Part shown: in pieces, positions 52,501 to 64,000 of the stretch
Position numbering within the stretch: position 1 is the first letter of the stretch
Layout of the letters: each line of letters opens with the position of its first letter
Source of the DNA: Alligator mississippiensis
Lineage: Eukaryota > Chordata > Crocodylia > Alligatoridae
Reading direction: 5' to 3'
Length of the DNA stretch: 64,000 nt
NCBI RefSeq assembly: GCF_030867095.1
Contig: NC_081828.1
Coordinates: forward strand, 207,334,978 to 207,398,977
The notes under the pieces: generated by a model
Told to the model about the DNA's origin: nothing
Database searches by the model: none
The model's input: only the letters and a program-made list of their open reading frames with translations
Translations under genes and position numbers: made by a program

Positions 52501-53890
52501 TGGGTCTTTGATCATTTCTATTATTTCTTAGCCAAGAGCCAGCATCAAGGAAAAAAATTCTATTTTCCTTCAATCCTGCCTTTATACTGTGAGCAGAAGG
52601 AAAGTGCCTGATAAAAACACCTGCTGGCTGACACAGGGGAACGGAGATGTGTGTGCATTTTCCAGACCGCCCTCACCCCTGGGGGGGTTTATCCTCTGAA
52701 GGGCAGAGCGAGCAGCTCAATATAACGAACATGCAAAAGCAAATCTCTCTGAGCTGGGCTAAGGAAGCTTTTAAGAATTGTGTGTGTTAGATCCAGAATG
52801 GCCAGAATCGCTGCTGCGCCCTATCGGTGACCTCATATTTATTATCAGCAATAAGATAAAAATTAAAATCCTAGAAGGGGCCCCTTTTATTTTAGAGACA
52901 ATGCTATACCAGCTGTCATGCAGTAACATCAGCTCAAGCCTGGGATCCTAGCATCAACTGTAAATGTCTGGAGCAACCTGCAGATACTCAGGTGGCAATA
53001 GCCACAGGCCCAGGTGACTAAGCAGCAGGAAAACAGGACCTTCTGATTTAGGGTGTCTGAAACACCATGGGGCAACCTGCACTGCGCTGCCCCCTCCCTC
53101 AGGAGGTTTTGTACTTAGGATTCTCGTACAATCAACACTCCGCTAATCTTCAGAGTGGGATAGGTGTATAAGAAATCAGATGCTGATGACTGAAATACTT
53201 TGATCTAACTGAAGTCACTGGGCTCAATCTGCAGGCAGCCAGGTGCCATTTACTGACCCGTGACATACAGGTCAGGCTGCATGACTGAATTATCCCCTCT
53301 GGCCTTAAATCCTCTAAAAATCCAAGGGCAATCAGATCTCAACTCCCTGCTCTTCTTTCTGCTTCTGCTGTGTCATGCTGCCAGGTCTGTTACACAAGCA
53401 ATGTTGGAACCTCCTCCCTGTTCAGGTCACGGATGATAAAAACCACTGACGCTATATTTAATAACAGAAACTGAAAGGTTGGCTTTGGCAGCAGGGCCGC
53501 TGAGAGGACACGCCTGGCCATGCTAATGCAATTGGCAATAAATCTGTCACAGCCGGCCAGGCTCCTCATGCCTTGCTTTCACAGCAGGCACAGAACAAGG
53601 GAACTCAAGCTCCCCACCTTCTCCTGGTGCTCCCTATTCCCTGATTACAGCAGAATTCCCCTAAAGGTAGCCAGCAAACAAGCACAGCAGCTGCAGTTTA
53701 GCTTCAGAGTCAGGGCCTCCAGGGTAGGTGCAAGCACTGCCTTTATGAGTGAGGCACTGGGCCTGGGCCTCCCTCACGGACTCCAGTGCTACCAAAGCCC
53801 TGCTCCTGCATGGCCCCAGCTGCCCACAGGCAAACACAACAGTGGCCTCTCCTAATGAAGGGCTCCAGGAGGAGCAGCCTAGAGCACATG
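49561..53890. other. Intergenic, no gene recognised
   Basis: About 4.3 kb of mixed sequence without CR1, hAT or coding signatures that I can name. The 120-codon open frame at 51423-51785 and others show no domain and no splice context. A CTCF-like but imperfect match (GCGCCCTATCGGTG) is near 52826. AT-rich stretches such as 52850-52920 look unique. Confidence 0.5.
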
Positions 53891-53961
53891 GCAGCAGCTG
53901 GGCTTTCAGGAATCTCGAGGGTACTTCTCCCCTCCGGGATTCCTGAAAGCCCAGCTGCTGC
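53891..53961. repeat. Perfect 24-bp hairpin with 23-base loop
   Basis: 53891-53914 (starting GCAGCAGCTGGG) is the exact reverse complement of 53938-53961 (ending CCCAGCTGCTGC). As RNA, wobble and further pairs would extend the stem to about 27 bp and shrink the loop to about 17. Outside the stem pairing stops abruptly. It could be a foldback repeat remnant or a microRNA-precursor-like structure. There is no target duplication. Confidence 0.8.
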
Positions 53962-56900
53962 GGTTCTCACCCCCAGTACGGGTGCAGGGTCACTCACGGC
54001 ACTACTAACCTGGGCATGTTATGATGGGCCTCTGCAGAGTCTGGGAAAGGAAATCCAGGCTCCCAGGTAATTCCCTTTCTGCTCCACCCCACCCAAAATA
54101 TCTTAAAAGGTTAAGAGCCAAAAGCTAATCTACCCCTTCCCATGCAGGCAAGCAGAACTCTTCCCCCTAACAGTATTGTCCCACGTAATTAGTTGATTGT
54201 CCTTTGGCGCCCAGCTGCCCAAACATGAGCGGTGGCCCCTGATTTTTTCTATTTTCTGAACAAACTCAAACATCAACTGTCCGGAGCGGCGCAGCAGCAC
54301 CAGCACCGGACTCCGAGTTTCACCGCCGGCCATCAGACCAAAGACAGCCCTCAGTTATGAAGCTGTAAAGCTGTAAAAAGGACATCAAATAGTCCCCCTA
54401 ACAGTATGATGAGCAGGAGACCAAAGGCCCAGCCCCGTTTGTCTCAAGCATTCATCTCTCAGAATGAGCTGAGGGTTTAGCAATCCCAGCAGTGGTTCTT
54501 CTGTTGTATGCAAGAATAAAAAGCATTTTCCCACCAGCCCACCCAGTGGTTGGAGCGGAAGATCTCCAAGAATCTGTTTGGGAAATCAGCTGATAAGAAG
54601 CAACCTAGTTTGGACTGAGGATGGGATGAGGAAGAGAGAAAAGCGAGCACAGCATGAGTTTGAGTTTTATTTAACTGTTGCAGCAGTGCCCCAAAGCCCC
54701 AACACAGCTGCTCTTAGCCCTTGGAAAGCTCACGTGTTGCAGGAATGAGTGTGGCCTACCCAGGACAGAGGCTCATTTACTGTTTGAAGTGAGAATGTCC
54801 AACATCCCTACTGGCATGATAAATATGGAATAAAAGCCAGGGCGAATTTCAGTGATGGGTAACGCAAGCAAATGATCCAGTCACAGCCTGTGTGAAGTGT
54901 GTGTTTGCAGGATAAGGGCAGAGAAAGGGCAGCACGAGGGAAACTGTCACACATACCTGGCCAATAGCCTGCACGCCCAGGAGAGCAGGAACTCAGCCAG
55001 GCATTTCTCTGGCTCTGATGCCGTTCGCATGCATGTTTCTGGTTCCTTCAGATAGCAACTCATGCAGTTCCTCACTCTCCAAAGTAACCGGTTTACTTCA
55101 AAAGACTTTGTGAGTCTCCACTTCTCATGCTCCTATTAAGTGCTCTACAGAAGTAACTTCAAAGGGAATTATTACAAGGGAGTTAATTCATTCCTTATTT
55201 GCACATGACCAAAGTTGTGTGCAAGAAAAAGCAGACCCTGTTATATGCAAACTGTGCTATTCTCTCTGATGTTTGATTTGGCTCTTAATCAAAATGCGGT
55301 TTTGAAAGTCGTCACCTTGTATACGTGTATGTGATGTTGATGGCAATTTTGTCTGACTTCAGTGGGACCCATTATCGTGTCTCAGACTCTTCTAATTTAG
55401 AAACCTCAGCAGACAGGCACTGAGAAGTACAGGGCATTCCCTACTGAAGACCAGTGGGTGCTGTGCAGGCGCAGGGTTCCCCGACAAAGCTCAGGGCAGC
55501 ACTGGGGCCTTGTTTGTGCTTTTCCTTCTGCTCCTGTTTAGTCCTGTTGATATTTGTGACGGTCTTTCCTATTAACAGTCAATCAGCCTAGCTCATATAT
55601 CAGAGGGGCAGAGGTACCTTTAAAACTTTGGCCTCCCTGTCCTTTTAGTTTAAAAAATCAAGTGGTCTTTCTGTGTCCCCGCCACCTCAGAAAGTTTGGC
55701 AAAAACCAAGTCTGGCACCATTTTTAAATGGCTCCCTTTGCCATGAGGTTGGAATACAGGGAAGGGCTGAAAAAATATTTAAAAACAAACAAAGCAATCA
55801 CCAGAGCAGAAATGTCTTATTTGTTGGCAAAACTTCTGAGAATAATTAAAACCTACAAATTGGAATTTACCTTAATTAGTGGAACTTGCCCGTTAGGAGG
55901 CTGAGATGAAAGGGATGTTCCCCTTTGAAATATGTAAAAAGTTAATCTAGAGAATGAGCTAGTTTATATACCCGATTCTTTATTTTTTATTTTTGAATCT
56001 CTTGAAAATCAGTGCAGGCCAATCACAAATTTGGGGGGTGAGCCCTAATACTTTGCTGTGACTGTTCTAAGTGAATAGAGGGAAATACCTTAAGTAACAA
56101 AAGTGCAGGGGGGGAAGGAGCCTACAATTTAATACAAATTTCTCAGTACTATACATCTGTTTGGCAAAGGGGTGTTGTAAAAAGCTGTGCATGCCAGCAC
56201 CAGGCAGACTCTGCTGCATGGGAAGAGTAAAACAAATTCACCAGGAATTCAGAGAAGCAATTAAGCAAAGTGGTCAAGAGTTTCCCACTCTGTGCACAAT
56301 TGATTTAGGCGTTTTCTTCTTTGTCACAGCTGGGCAAAATGTGCAAAAAAAGGAAGGTGACCACCTATCCCACCCTCCCAGGCCTGCATCACAGTGTGTT
56401 TTGGGTCTTTGTGCACATACCCACTCCCTGCGCAGGCTCAGTTTTTGGTACTCCTTGTGTGTTTCTGTTTTTGGTCACTTAGTATTTCCCACCTAAAGTA
56501 AATGCTTGATATTTATTTTGTGTTCAACAGCTGTCCTTAACCTCTACCTATAGGCTTATTTACAATAGAAATAGCGTCATCCCCTAAACCGGTATGAACA
56601 GACTAATACAATTACTCTGTCATCAAACAAAATAGAGTGTCTAAGCAAAAGAGACAGGCCTTGCAGGCTGAAAGCCCTGAAAGCTGACAAGCCATTATCC
56701 TGCACTCATCTCTGAGTTATCTGAGCATCAGACTTGGGCTGTGTCGAGCCCAGAGGAAATGTCAGAGTTCGGGGCTGTTAAATGAGAATTCATTGGCCCA
56801 GACCCTAGATGTACAAATCTGTCGGCCTAAGCGCCCTGGCAGTCACAACTGTCAGAGAAGTGCAAGGAGAGAGGCAGAAACCCAAGAGCTGCAGGGCAAT

Positions 56901-56976
56901 AGTTATTAAAACCTGAACATGCCATTAGATCCAGGAGCGCATGTGGTGCCAGTGCAGTCTCTAAAGCAAACACTAA
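53962..56976. other. Intergenic, unique-looking
   Basis: No repeats that I can classify and no coding motifs. Sequence at about 55690-56060 is AT-rich and of low CpG, the kind of composition conserved non-coding elements often have, but conservation cannot be tested here. Confidence 0.45.
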
Positions 56977-57439
56977 GGCTAGGGACAGACATTACACATA
57001 AACCGGTTTAAGTGATCAGAAACTGGTTTAAACCTGTACTAGAACAGATGTTCAGTGCATATAAACCAGTCTGAAAATGACTGAAAACTGTGAGATAAAC
57101 CTGGCTGAATGTAGTATCACACTTAAACTGGTTTGACCCAAATCAGTTATGCAATGTCTGTCCCAGACCCCTTGCTGGTTTAAGATAAACCAGTCTCCCC
57201 CAGTATCCCGCATGCTCTCTGGTCTGGGCAGACTCTCTGCTCCACAGCAGGGCTGGCCCCTCCCCTCTGCTCCCTGGCTGGAGCTCTGGCAGAGACTGCA
57301 GGCACAGCAGGGTCTGCCTGGCTTTCCCTTGCCCCCCCTCCCGCTGCTTACTGGACAGCAGGGATCCTCCCATCTCCCACAGCACAGACCCCAGTCCCAT
57401 GGACCCTAGGCATGTCGTATGCTAGCTAATGCTGAGGGG

Positions 57440-57477
<38 letters not shown>

Positions 57478-58098
57478 CTGTCTGTCTGTCTCTCTCCAAT
57501 TTCACTGGGACAGGCAGACAGAACGGTGTCTGCTTAGGGCTGTTTGGAGTTAATCAACAGGTCAGCTGGTAAGCTGTTTAAGAAGAGTTTGAACTAATGG
57601 AGAGAGGCTGTTGTTTTGCTGATGAGGTGATAAACGCTGTCATCAGCCCCCTGCTGACTTGCTCCCCTGTCAGTTTGCTGCAGACAGTATAAAAATGCAA
57701 GGAGGGCGATTGAAAAGCTCCGTATCATCAACAAATGCATGCACTCCACACACCCCCTTGCCTCAGAGTGCTAGCAGGGGGCTGGAGGCTGGTAACACTC
57801 CCACCCCTTGAGCAGCCACCAGGAAAAAGCCTGGGATGGTGTAGGCAGATCTCCCTAATCAGAGGTCCTGCCAGGGCCTGGCCATGCCCCCCTTAGCTCA
57901 GCTTTACGGAAGGGAAGGGAGGGCTGCTCTAGCATACCCTGGCTTCTAGCCTTAGCCACTGCAGGCATGTGCCTGGAATTCCTCAGTCCAGCGAGAATGT
58001 CTGTCCAGTTACAAACCAGTTCAGCCGAGCCAGGTTAGACTAACCTGTGAAGATTGAATCAATTCAGGCTCAGGCTTTTTGAATGTCTGTCCCTAGCC
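56977..58098. mobile_element. Harbinger-like non-autonomous element (1.1 kb)
   Basis: GGCTAGGGACAGACATT at the left and AATGTCTGTCCCTAGCC at the right are perfect 17-bp inverted ends. TAA flanks both sides (56974-56976 and 58099-58101). A 3-bp TAA/TTA duplication with G-rich termini is typical of PIF/Harbinger. Repeated AACCGGTTTAA / AACTGGTTTAA motifs fill both subterminal regions. A (GT)n then (CTGT)n microsatellite is at 57442-57495. There is no transposase. Confidence 0.75.
57442..57495 (+). repeat. (GT)n / (CTGT)n microsatellite
   Basis: A run of GT dinucleotides to about 57470 with one interruption, then TGTCTGTCTGTCTCTCTC. It lies inside the Harbinger-like element. Confidence 0.9.
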
Positions 58099-58101
58099 TA
58101 A

Positions 58102-59609
58102 TAGGCCTCTACCCATCACCCCCAGCTCTGCCAGCTGTAACTTCTTAGATGCCAACAGCACCAACGGAGAAGCTGGAACACCCTCTTTGGCCAGACCAGT
58201 TAGAAGCACACTTCACCCTCTGAGTGGGTGGTGCACTAGGCATGCTCCCCCTGTGCTCTGGGAGTCCCAGGAGGCACTGTGGCTCTATGTGGGCCCATGT
58301 CTTAATGGCCCAGTATCATTTAGCAGAGGAAATGGCCCAATAGCCTTTTCCTCCCTCCAGTTACTCACCAAGTGACCCAAACTCTGGGTCGCACGGCCAG
58401 TTGCAGGACCAGGATGCCTGAAACACTGAGGTGAGGATTTTCCCATGTCCTGGGAATGGGAATTGGATTCTGGGCAGAGGAAGCAGGGAAGGGATCTGAA
58501 AATGCCCAGTGCCAGAGCTAGACCCACCTTCTTCCCTGGGAGGAGGATACAGGCAGTGAGTGGGAGTTATCAGGGAACAGCATACAGAAATGAGGAAGGG
58601 CCAGCAGGTGAGAGGGAGGTAGAAGGAAGCAAAAGATGTTACTAAAGGAACATGAGAGCCAAAGAGTTCCCTCAAACTAGAAGACCCTGGAAATGCAAGT
58701 AATTGCTGATCCTCATCCCAGAAGCTGAGTATGTCCAAGGGCTCCGGCCTGTCTTTATGACATAAAAAGTCTTTTTCTGAAGAAACCCATTAGCTCTAGG
58801 AAGGGAGAAACCAGACCAGTGCCTAGATACCTCAGGTCCACATATAAAGGGTTGGGGGATTTGGACATCATAGCTGTGACTGTCACATGTTGCAGCTGGG
58901 TTCTCCAAGCCCAGTAAGAGACGCACAGCAATTGGAATAGCAACACACCAGCTTCTTTGTTTCTACCACCCAGCAAATGACTACTAGTGGATGGCACAAT
59001 GGGAAGAATTCCTCCCTGCAGGCTACAAAACGGCTGTGGACCTCACTCTGTTCTAGTACTGCAGCATTTTGGCCACCACAGCCCTTTGCATCTCTAATAT
59101 GTCCCATGAGAAAGGGAAGAAATAAAGGATCCATAAAGAACCTGCATCTGTTCCTTTATGTACAGTAGCTAAGATGCTCCTGTGAAGCTGACCTCAGTAC
59201 CACGATGAGGGGTACAGCCTCTCCATGCCATCTTGATCTCCACTATCAAAGACATCCTCTCATCCGTATAGTGGGACAGCACCTCTTCTACTGGCTGAGT
59301 ATCCTCTGTACCTACAGAAGAGGAGACAGGCTCTATCCCATAATGAGAGAAAAACAAAGCAGTCAGACATAAATGCCAAGAAGAGGCGAGCACACTGTAA
59401 CAGCAGCCAACTGCTGGCCAGGTCCTGTAGTTTAGCTCATCTCCTTTCCTTAAAATAGTATAATAGAACCTATGTCCTCAGATGAAATCAATTCCTGCTG
59501 AAGACCAACATACTCTGCTTTTTGCTGAAAGGCCCTACCCTAAAGTGAAACTTGTACAATCTGGAAGACAAAGACAGGAAGATGCACTGATAAATACAAT
59601 TAATTAAGT
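58102..59609. other. Intergenic, no feature recognised
   Basis: About 1.5 kb of moderately GC-rich sequence. Open frames on both strands (up to 125 codons, 58361-58738) overlap each other and carry no recognisable domain. Confidence 0.5.
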
Positions 59610-59812
59610 CAGCAGTTTTCAACCTTTTTTCGTTTGCAGGCCCCTAAAAAAATTTGAATGGAGGTGTGGATCCCTTTGGAAATTTCAAATGGGGGTGTGA
59701 ACCCCTTTGAAGTGTAAGTGTGGGTATTCACATCATAGTTATCTTTTATGGACCCCTTAGATATTATCTGTGGACACCTTGGGGTCTGCAGACCACAGGT
59801 TGAAAACCACTG
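59610..59812. mobile_element. hAT-type MITE
   Basis: CAGCAGTTTTCAACC at the left and GGTTGAAAACCACTG at the right are inverted, with two mismatches near the tip. The 203-bp interior is non-coding. The flanks (AATTAAGT and CCTGAGGC) do not match, so the target duplication has decayed or one end has slipped. Confidence 0.75.
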
Positions 59813-60643
59813 CCTGAGGCGAATTCTGTTTTCTTTTCTCTATCTAATGTTGGCCCATTTTTTCATGGATAGTGAAAAAGGTACATAGGAATTTGGAAGG
59901 AAATGTGAGAAACAAACAAGAGTTAGTAACTTCCTCCAGGTAACTGTCAACATAGACAAACACAGTACTTTTATCTGAAAGGCAATTAATGACCAAAAAA
60001 ACACTTCTTTTTCTCTTTTCTATGATTGTTTTACATTATGCATTAATTTGCACTTTATATACATTGATGTATAATTCACTGTTTTCCTGGGATAGACCAC
60101 AGCACTCCCTGTAGTTTGTGGGGACAGGTAAATGATCTAAAAATATAACTGGTAAAACCACTGGTAACTCTAGAGAAAGTGTAGAACACTAACCTGCTTG
60201 GAAAACAATCAGGCATTCTGGGAGATAGTACTCTGTAACCTTAGGAAAACCAAGAGATTTTTCAGGAAAAGCACACTATTGCCTAGATAACCTGCCAATG
60301 TACTAACATTTCTGAAAACCAGGAGAGACAGAGTTCAGATATACCCCAATGCAAGCTTATCTGTGCTCTGGAGGTGGCAATAACTTCTGGAAGCCATGTG
60401 TTGAACATACTCCATCTGTATTGTCTGGGTTAAGCATATGAAAATGGATAGAGACATTAATTGAGACAGCTTGGCAGAGATGAGACCTGGGGATGATGGC
60501 TGAACCCCACTTCCTGCCTTCCTTACCAGATGTGTAGTCCAAGGAAAAAGGTGCATGTATAACTCGAGGAAACCAGCATGTCTTATTTCAGTGCTGACCT
60601 GTGTAGTCTATGTCAGTAGGGGTCTAGGCAAAACTTCTTGCCA
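59813..60643. other. Intergenic, no feature recognised
   Basis: AT-rich sequence with no repeat or gene signature that I can identify. Confidence 0.5.
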
Positions 60644-60945
60644 TGGGGAACGTGTCCTCCCCCTAGGGGAGGACAAGAAATAATGGGCACAAGCTGATTG
60701 AAGATCGCTGCAGGCTAGACATAGGGAAAAACTTCTTTACAAGTTGAGTGCCAAGGGTTTGGAACAGGCTCCCCCCAGAGGTGGTAGAGTCACATACCCT
60801 GGTGATCTTCAAAAAGTGTCTTGATGCCCATCTTGCTGGGATCATCTTATCCTAGCAGTCTTTCCTGCCCAAGTGCAGGAGGCTGGACCCAATGATCTGT
60901 AAGATCCCTTCCAGCCCCTAACAACTACGAAACTATGGAATTGTC
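60644..60945 (+). mobile_element. CR1 LINE, 3' end only
   Basis: AGGGGAGGACAAGAAATAAT, GACATAGGGAAAAACTTCTT, TTTGGAACAGGCTCCC, GGAGGCTGGACCCAATGATC and the terminal CTACGAAACTATGGA form the usual CR1 3' terminus. It is strongly 5'-truncated. Confidence 0.88.
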
Positions 60946-60949
60946 ATCG

Positions 60950-61445
60950 GTTGCCACGTCTACACATGCACTTAACTGCAGAGTAGACTAATTAGTTGCA
61001 GAGTAAAGTGTCACTGTCTACACATGTCATATTATTAGTTCACAGTAAACTAATTACTGCCACTGTAAGATAATATTGTTGGGGATAGTACTATCTTATG
61101 GCAAGGTAATTAACTGCAATTAAACACACATATAAATGCTGACTGCAGGAGTAAATTGCACCTGGTTAACCCAGTCAGCACGGAGCCAGACTCCTGCCTG
61201 CTACCTAGCCACATGGCCCTGCACTTGCAGTAACTTCATGCCATTCCACCGCCACCACATAGAGCCTGGGACTGCCCCTGCCCCCGCACCTCGTGCCCCT
61301 AGCCCTGGCATAAATTGCTCCGCCCTGGCTCAAGTTGCTGCTGTCCCAGGTATGCATGTAGACACTGCACCTGTGAGTAGTTTACTCTGGCTCAAACTGC
61401 TCTGGAGTTTATTGCTTTTAATTAATTGCACATGTAGATGCACCC
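60950..61445. mobile_element. TIR-bearing MITE, family unknown
   Basis: The left end GTCTACACATGCACTTAACT and the inverse of the right end (GCATCTACATGTGCAATTAA) are related inverted termini. Subterminal TTAATTGCA / TTAACTGCA motifs recur at both ends. The open frame at 61136-61480 crosses the right end and is not a gene. Confidence 0.55.
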
Positions 61446-63329
61446 AGGGAGGAGGGAATTGGAGTGGTATGACATTCTAATAAACAATGGATAGGTAAAA
61501 ATATAGTGTTGGATGAATCTAAGTTGGAATAAGCACATTATAAGCATCATAGCAAAACAAGCCTTGAGGAGAATTTTATCCTTTTACAATAAGATGGGCA
61601 GAAGGGTAGTACTAGTAGTACTGAAGGTCTATAGTTCTATAATAGAGACTACTTTATTGTATGGAGTATGTGAAATATGTGAATGTGTTGAATGTGCACA
61701 TGAGAATCTAAACTTATTTTTGTTGAATCTGTTGATGGCAATTAACGTATAGCTTTACCTTATGTTCACAATATAGTCTGTGCTTGCCAGCCTGGCAGCA
61801 CTTACCCACAATTGTGGTTGGAGTAATTTTATTTCTGAATGCCCTTGGATGAATGCAACAAGCAGAAGTATGTGGTACTGACTCCATGATTCATTCAAAG
61901 AGAGAAAAAAAGCTCTAATTACTTTTTAACGCAGCTTTTAGCTCTTATCAAATTCTACAGTTGGTGTAAGGTGGGAATTAGGGTTCACACACTCTGTCAG
62001 GACTGCTTAATCTGAGCACCTTAGTTCAATTAAGAACTGTAGGTTATTGGATGAAAATTATAGTTTTCATGCTTATCAGATACTATAAGAAGTATATTTT
62101 AAAACCTTTTCCAAAAAGTCCACATTTGGATGGTTAAATAATATTTATAATCTCCTTCAGACAAATGGCCTGGGAAATCAATGTACTGGCAGTCACTGAC
62201 CTATATTTCTACTCTATTTAAAGTAAGACATACATTTAGGATTTAATGATGCCAGTATGCAGACAGATGTCCAGACAGTGAGATTTTTCTCAAACTTCCC
62301 CCTTTTTTTAGATTAATAAAGTGCTCTTTCAGTCCAGAAATCTATCTGTCTGTAGTACAAAACTACATACAATGAGAAGCCATTATTAAGCTGCAATTTA
62401 CTCAAATGATAGCTGTAACTATCGTGGGCAGCTGGTGCTGGACACTATATTCTGATAGGATATGTTCCTGTGGGAAGAATGGAATAGATGGTCTAAATCC
62501 CTAGCTGTAGCTTTGATTTGTTTTCACAAGATAAGAGGAAAATGGATCTTCCCATTAGTGGAAAATGTTAAATATTGGGCTAAAGAAGAGAAAACAATTT
62601 GGCTTCTATCTCACAATTTAGAACCTGTCCTATACTTGGTAGGCATATTTGTATTACTAAACCAAAGAATAAGGGCCAAAATAAAAAACCGGTAGAATTC
62701 CCATTTTACTTTACTATTGTACATTGTTTCATTTTATCTTTTTTTTTTTTCTGTATCATCATGTTGTGTGTTAATTTTATTCAGAATGGTAGGTGTAATC
62801 TTATTGTATGCCTTTAACAAAAACATACATTTATATGATGTTATTATACATATTTCATTGTCCATTTTCTTGTGCTGTTTTAGCAAAAGCTGTAAATAAA
62901 CTACTACTAGTCATGCTGGATGGAACCTGTTCATGGGTCTAGAAGGATTGTGAAATACAGTAGGCGTGGTGTACGTGGAGCGTATGGTAGCTGTAGGTAG
63001 CCGACCTAAAACAGGTGTTGGCTCAGACTCAGCCCTGCAGCAGTCTGTTTCCTATTCCCTGAGTGATCTGCACTAAATGCAGATGCTGTTTGAGACTGCG
63101 TGTTATGGGCACTTGGGGCATCATTTTGAAAGGGGAGGTTAAAGCTGTGGTGTGTAGTTTTCAGATGGAAGCCAAACTCCATTCTGGGTTTCCGGGAGGC
63201 AACACCAGTCTGCATTTACAAAGGATTTTGTTTGTTTTTCCCCAGTTAATTTCCTATTTTAAAGAGAAAAATACAAAATGTTATTTGTGGGAGACAGCAT
63301 TAACGTAGGCCATCAGAATTACCGCGCAG
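61446..63329. other. Intergenic, AT-rich
   Basis: Long AT-rich stretch without recognisable gene or repeat. Short open frames at 62462-62899 overlap in several frames and have no domain signature. Confidence 0.5.
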
Positions 63330-63930
63330 GTTGGTGGCTGCTTCAGCTAAACCCCTCCGTTTTGCACTTCCTAGCGTCCGACATGAATTGTACTGATGTC
63401 GGCCACCGTTCTCACGTATCCGTGTTACCGAACAGCCTCGCCTAGTCCCTACGAACGTCTCTACGTATGCTAGGCAAGCTCTCGGGCACCTGTCTCAGAA
63501 ACACGACCCCTCGCTGAGCTGAGGCGGGCAGCAGAGAGAGGCCCACGGAGCGTTGTCTCAGCCTCTGCTGGAGAAGGGCAAGGATTTTGCAAGGCGGTCT
63601 CCCCTACGGGGCCAGCCGTGCACTTGGGACGATGTCAGAAGAGAGGCGGCAAGTTCACAGCCATGCCCACGCGTTGGCTGGAGCTGCTGTATTGCTGCCA
63701 TCAGAGTCCTGCCAGCATGGGAGCGTTTCCCTCCCCTTACCTGGGTAGCCACGAACGACTCAGGCCTCTCGAGACTGGGGGGGTGCCATGGCGGCGAGCA
63801 GGGATCGCCCGCAGACACCGGCGTCCGCGTTGGCAGTGGGGGAGGCAAGCGGTGATGGCTCGAAGCCGGTGGCGGTCCCCTACGCGTCACCTATGTGGGG
63901 AGCAGTTGCGCATCTTAACCCCAATTAATA
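63330..63930. promoter_or_regulatory. CpG-rich block, probable CpG island
   Basis: After many kilobases with few CpGs, this stretch has dozens (for example GTCGGCCACCGTTCTCACGT, then CCCACGCGTTGG, GCGGCGAGC and CACCGGCGTCCGCGTTGG). In vertebrates unmethylated CpG-dense blocks usually mark promoters. In human the next gene after the PRKAG2 3' end is RHEB, so an RHEB-side or lncRNA promoter is one possibility. No RHEB coding sequence is visible. The block is near the window edge. Confidence 0.45.
63788..63928 (+). other. Small ORF (46 codons) in CpG block
   Basis: ATG in strong Kozak context (GTGCCATGGCG) opens MAASRDRPQTPASALAVGEA, then 26 more residues to TAA at 63926. AATAAA overlaps the stop (63927-63932). 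It is alanine/proline-rich with no domain. It could be the start of a longer spliced gene, a small ORF in a lncRNA, or chance in GC-rich DNA. Confidence 0.2.
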
Positions 63931-64000
63931 AATAGGGATTTATTATTTATTCTCTCACGCTAGGGGCCAGGACATGTCGTTAAAACTAACAAAACGAACT

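Noticed and set aside
58361..58738. 125-codon open frame, minus strand
   Set aside because: Overlapped by open frames in other phases and lacks any domain signature.

Overview
The window is vertebrate nuclear DNA. It holds the 3' two thirds of one protein-coding gene on the + strand, PRKAG2 (gamma-2 regulatory subunit of AMP-activated protein kinase), followed by about 16.6 kb of intergenic sequence. Eleven coding exons at 1338-1447, 17624-17705, 20028-20086, 22311-22356, 29401-29455, 32729-32855, 33790-33955, 34374-34411, 38502-38648, 43364-43457 and 45780-45811 join in frame: 956 coding bases, meaning a 2-base split-codon remainder plus 318 codons including the stop. All introns are GT-AG. 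These exons encode all four CBS motifs and the C-terminal tail. The 5' exons (the long gamma-2 N-terminus) lie upstream of the window.

The repeats point to a non-avian sauropsid, most likely a crocodilian, with a turtle as the alternative. CR1 LINEs dominate. There are many hAT, Tigger/pogo-like and Harbinger-like non-autonomous DNA elements, a second LINE family with a C-terminal zinc knuckle, a Penelope-like element, a DIRS-like element and a solo LTR. No Alu, L1 or B1/B2 was seen. This mixture is richer than is usual in birds. The species assignment is inference.

Layout: 1-1337 is intron with a nested pair of DNA elements. The 16 kb intron 1448-17623 is a repeat graveyard (hAT foldback, Tigger-like, solo LTR, more hAT, palindromic MITE, CR1, LINE 3' end, Penelope-like, CR1). 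Introns 17706-22310 are AT-rich and mostly unique, with one candidate cryptic exon. Intron 22357-29400 holds CR1, a 2.3 kb LINE, a DIRS-like remnant, a hAT MITE and a strong CTCF-type motif. Intron 29456-32728 holds three hAT-like elements. Introns 32856-45779 are mostly unique, with one old LINE and one hAT element. The terminal exon is followed by a 3' UTR with two AATAAA signals (46516 and 47375). Downstream are two CR1 copies in opposite orientation, a perfect 24-bp hairpin, a 1.1 kb Harbinger-like element, a hAT MITE, another CR1 3' end and a TIR element. A CpG-rich block closes the window at 63330-63930.

I see no evidence for a previously undescribed multi-gene system. The items most worth following up are the candidate frame-shifting exon at 20587-20662, the CTCF motif at 29130, the hairpin at 53891-53961, the CpG-rich block with a small Kozak-context ORF at the right edge, and several transposable elements with intact target-site duplications.
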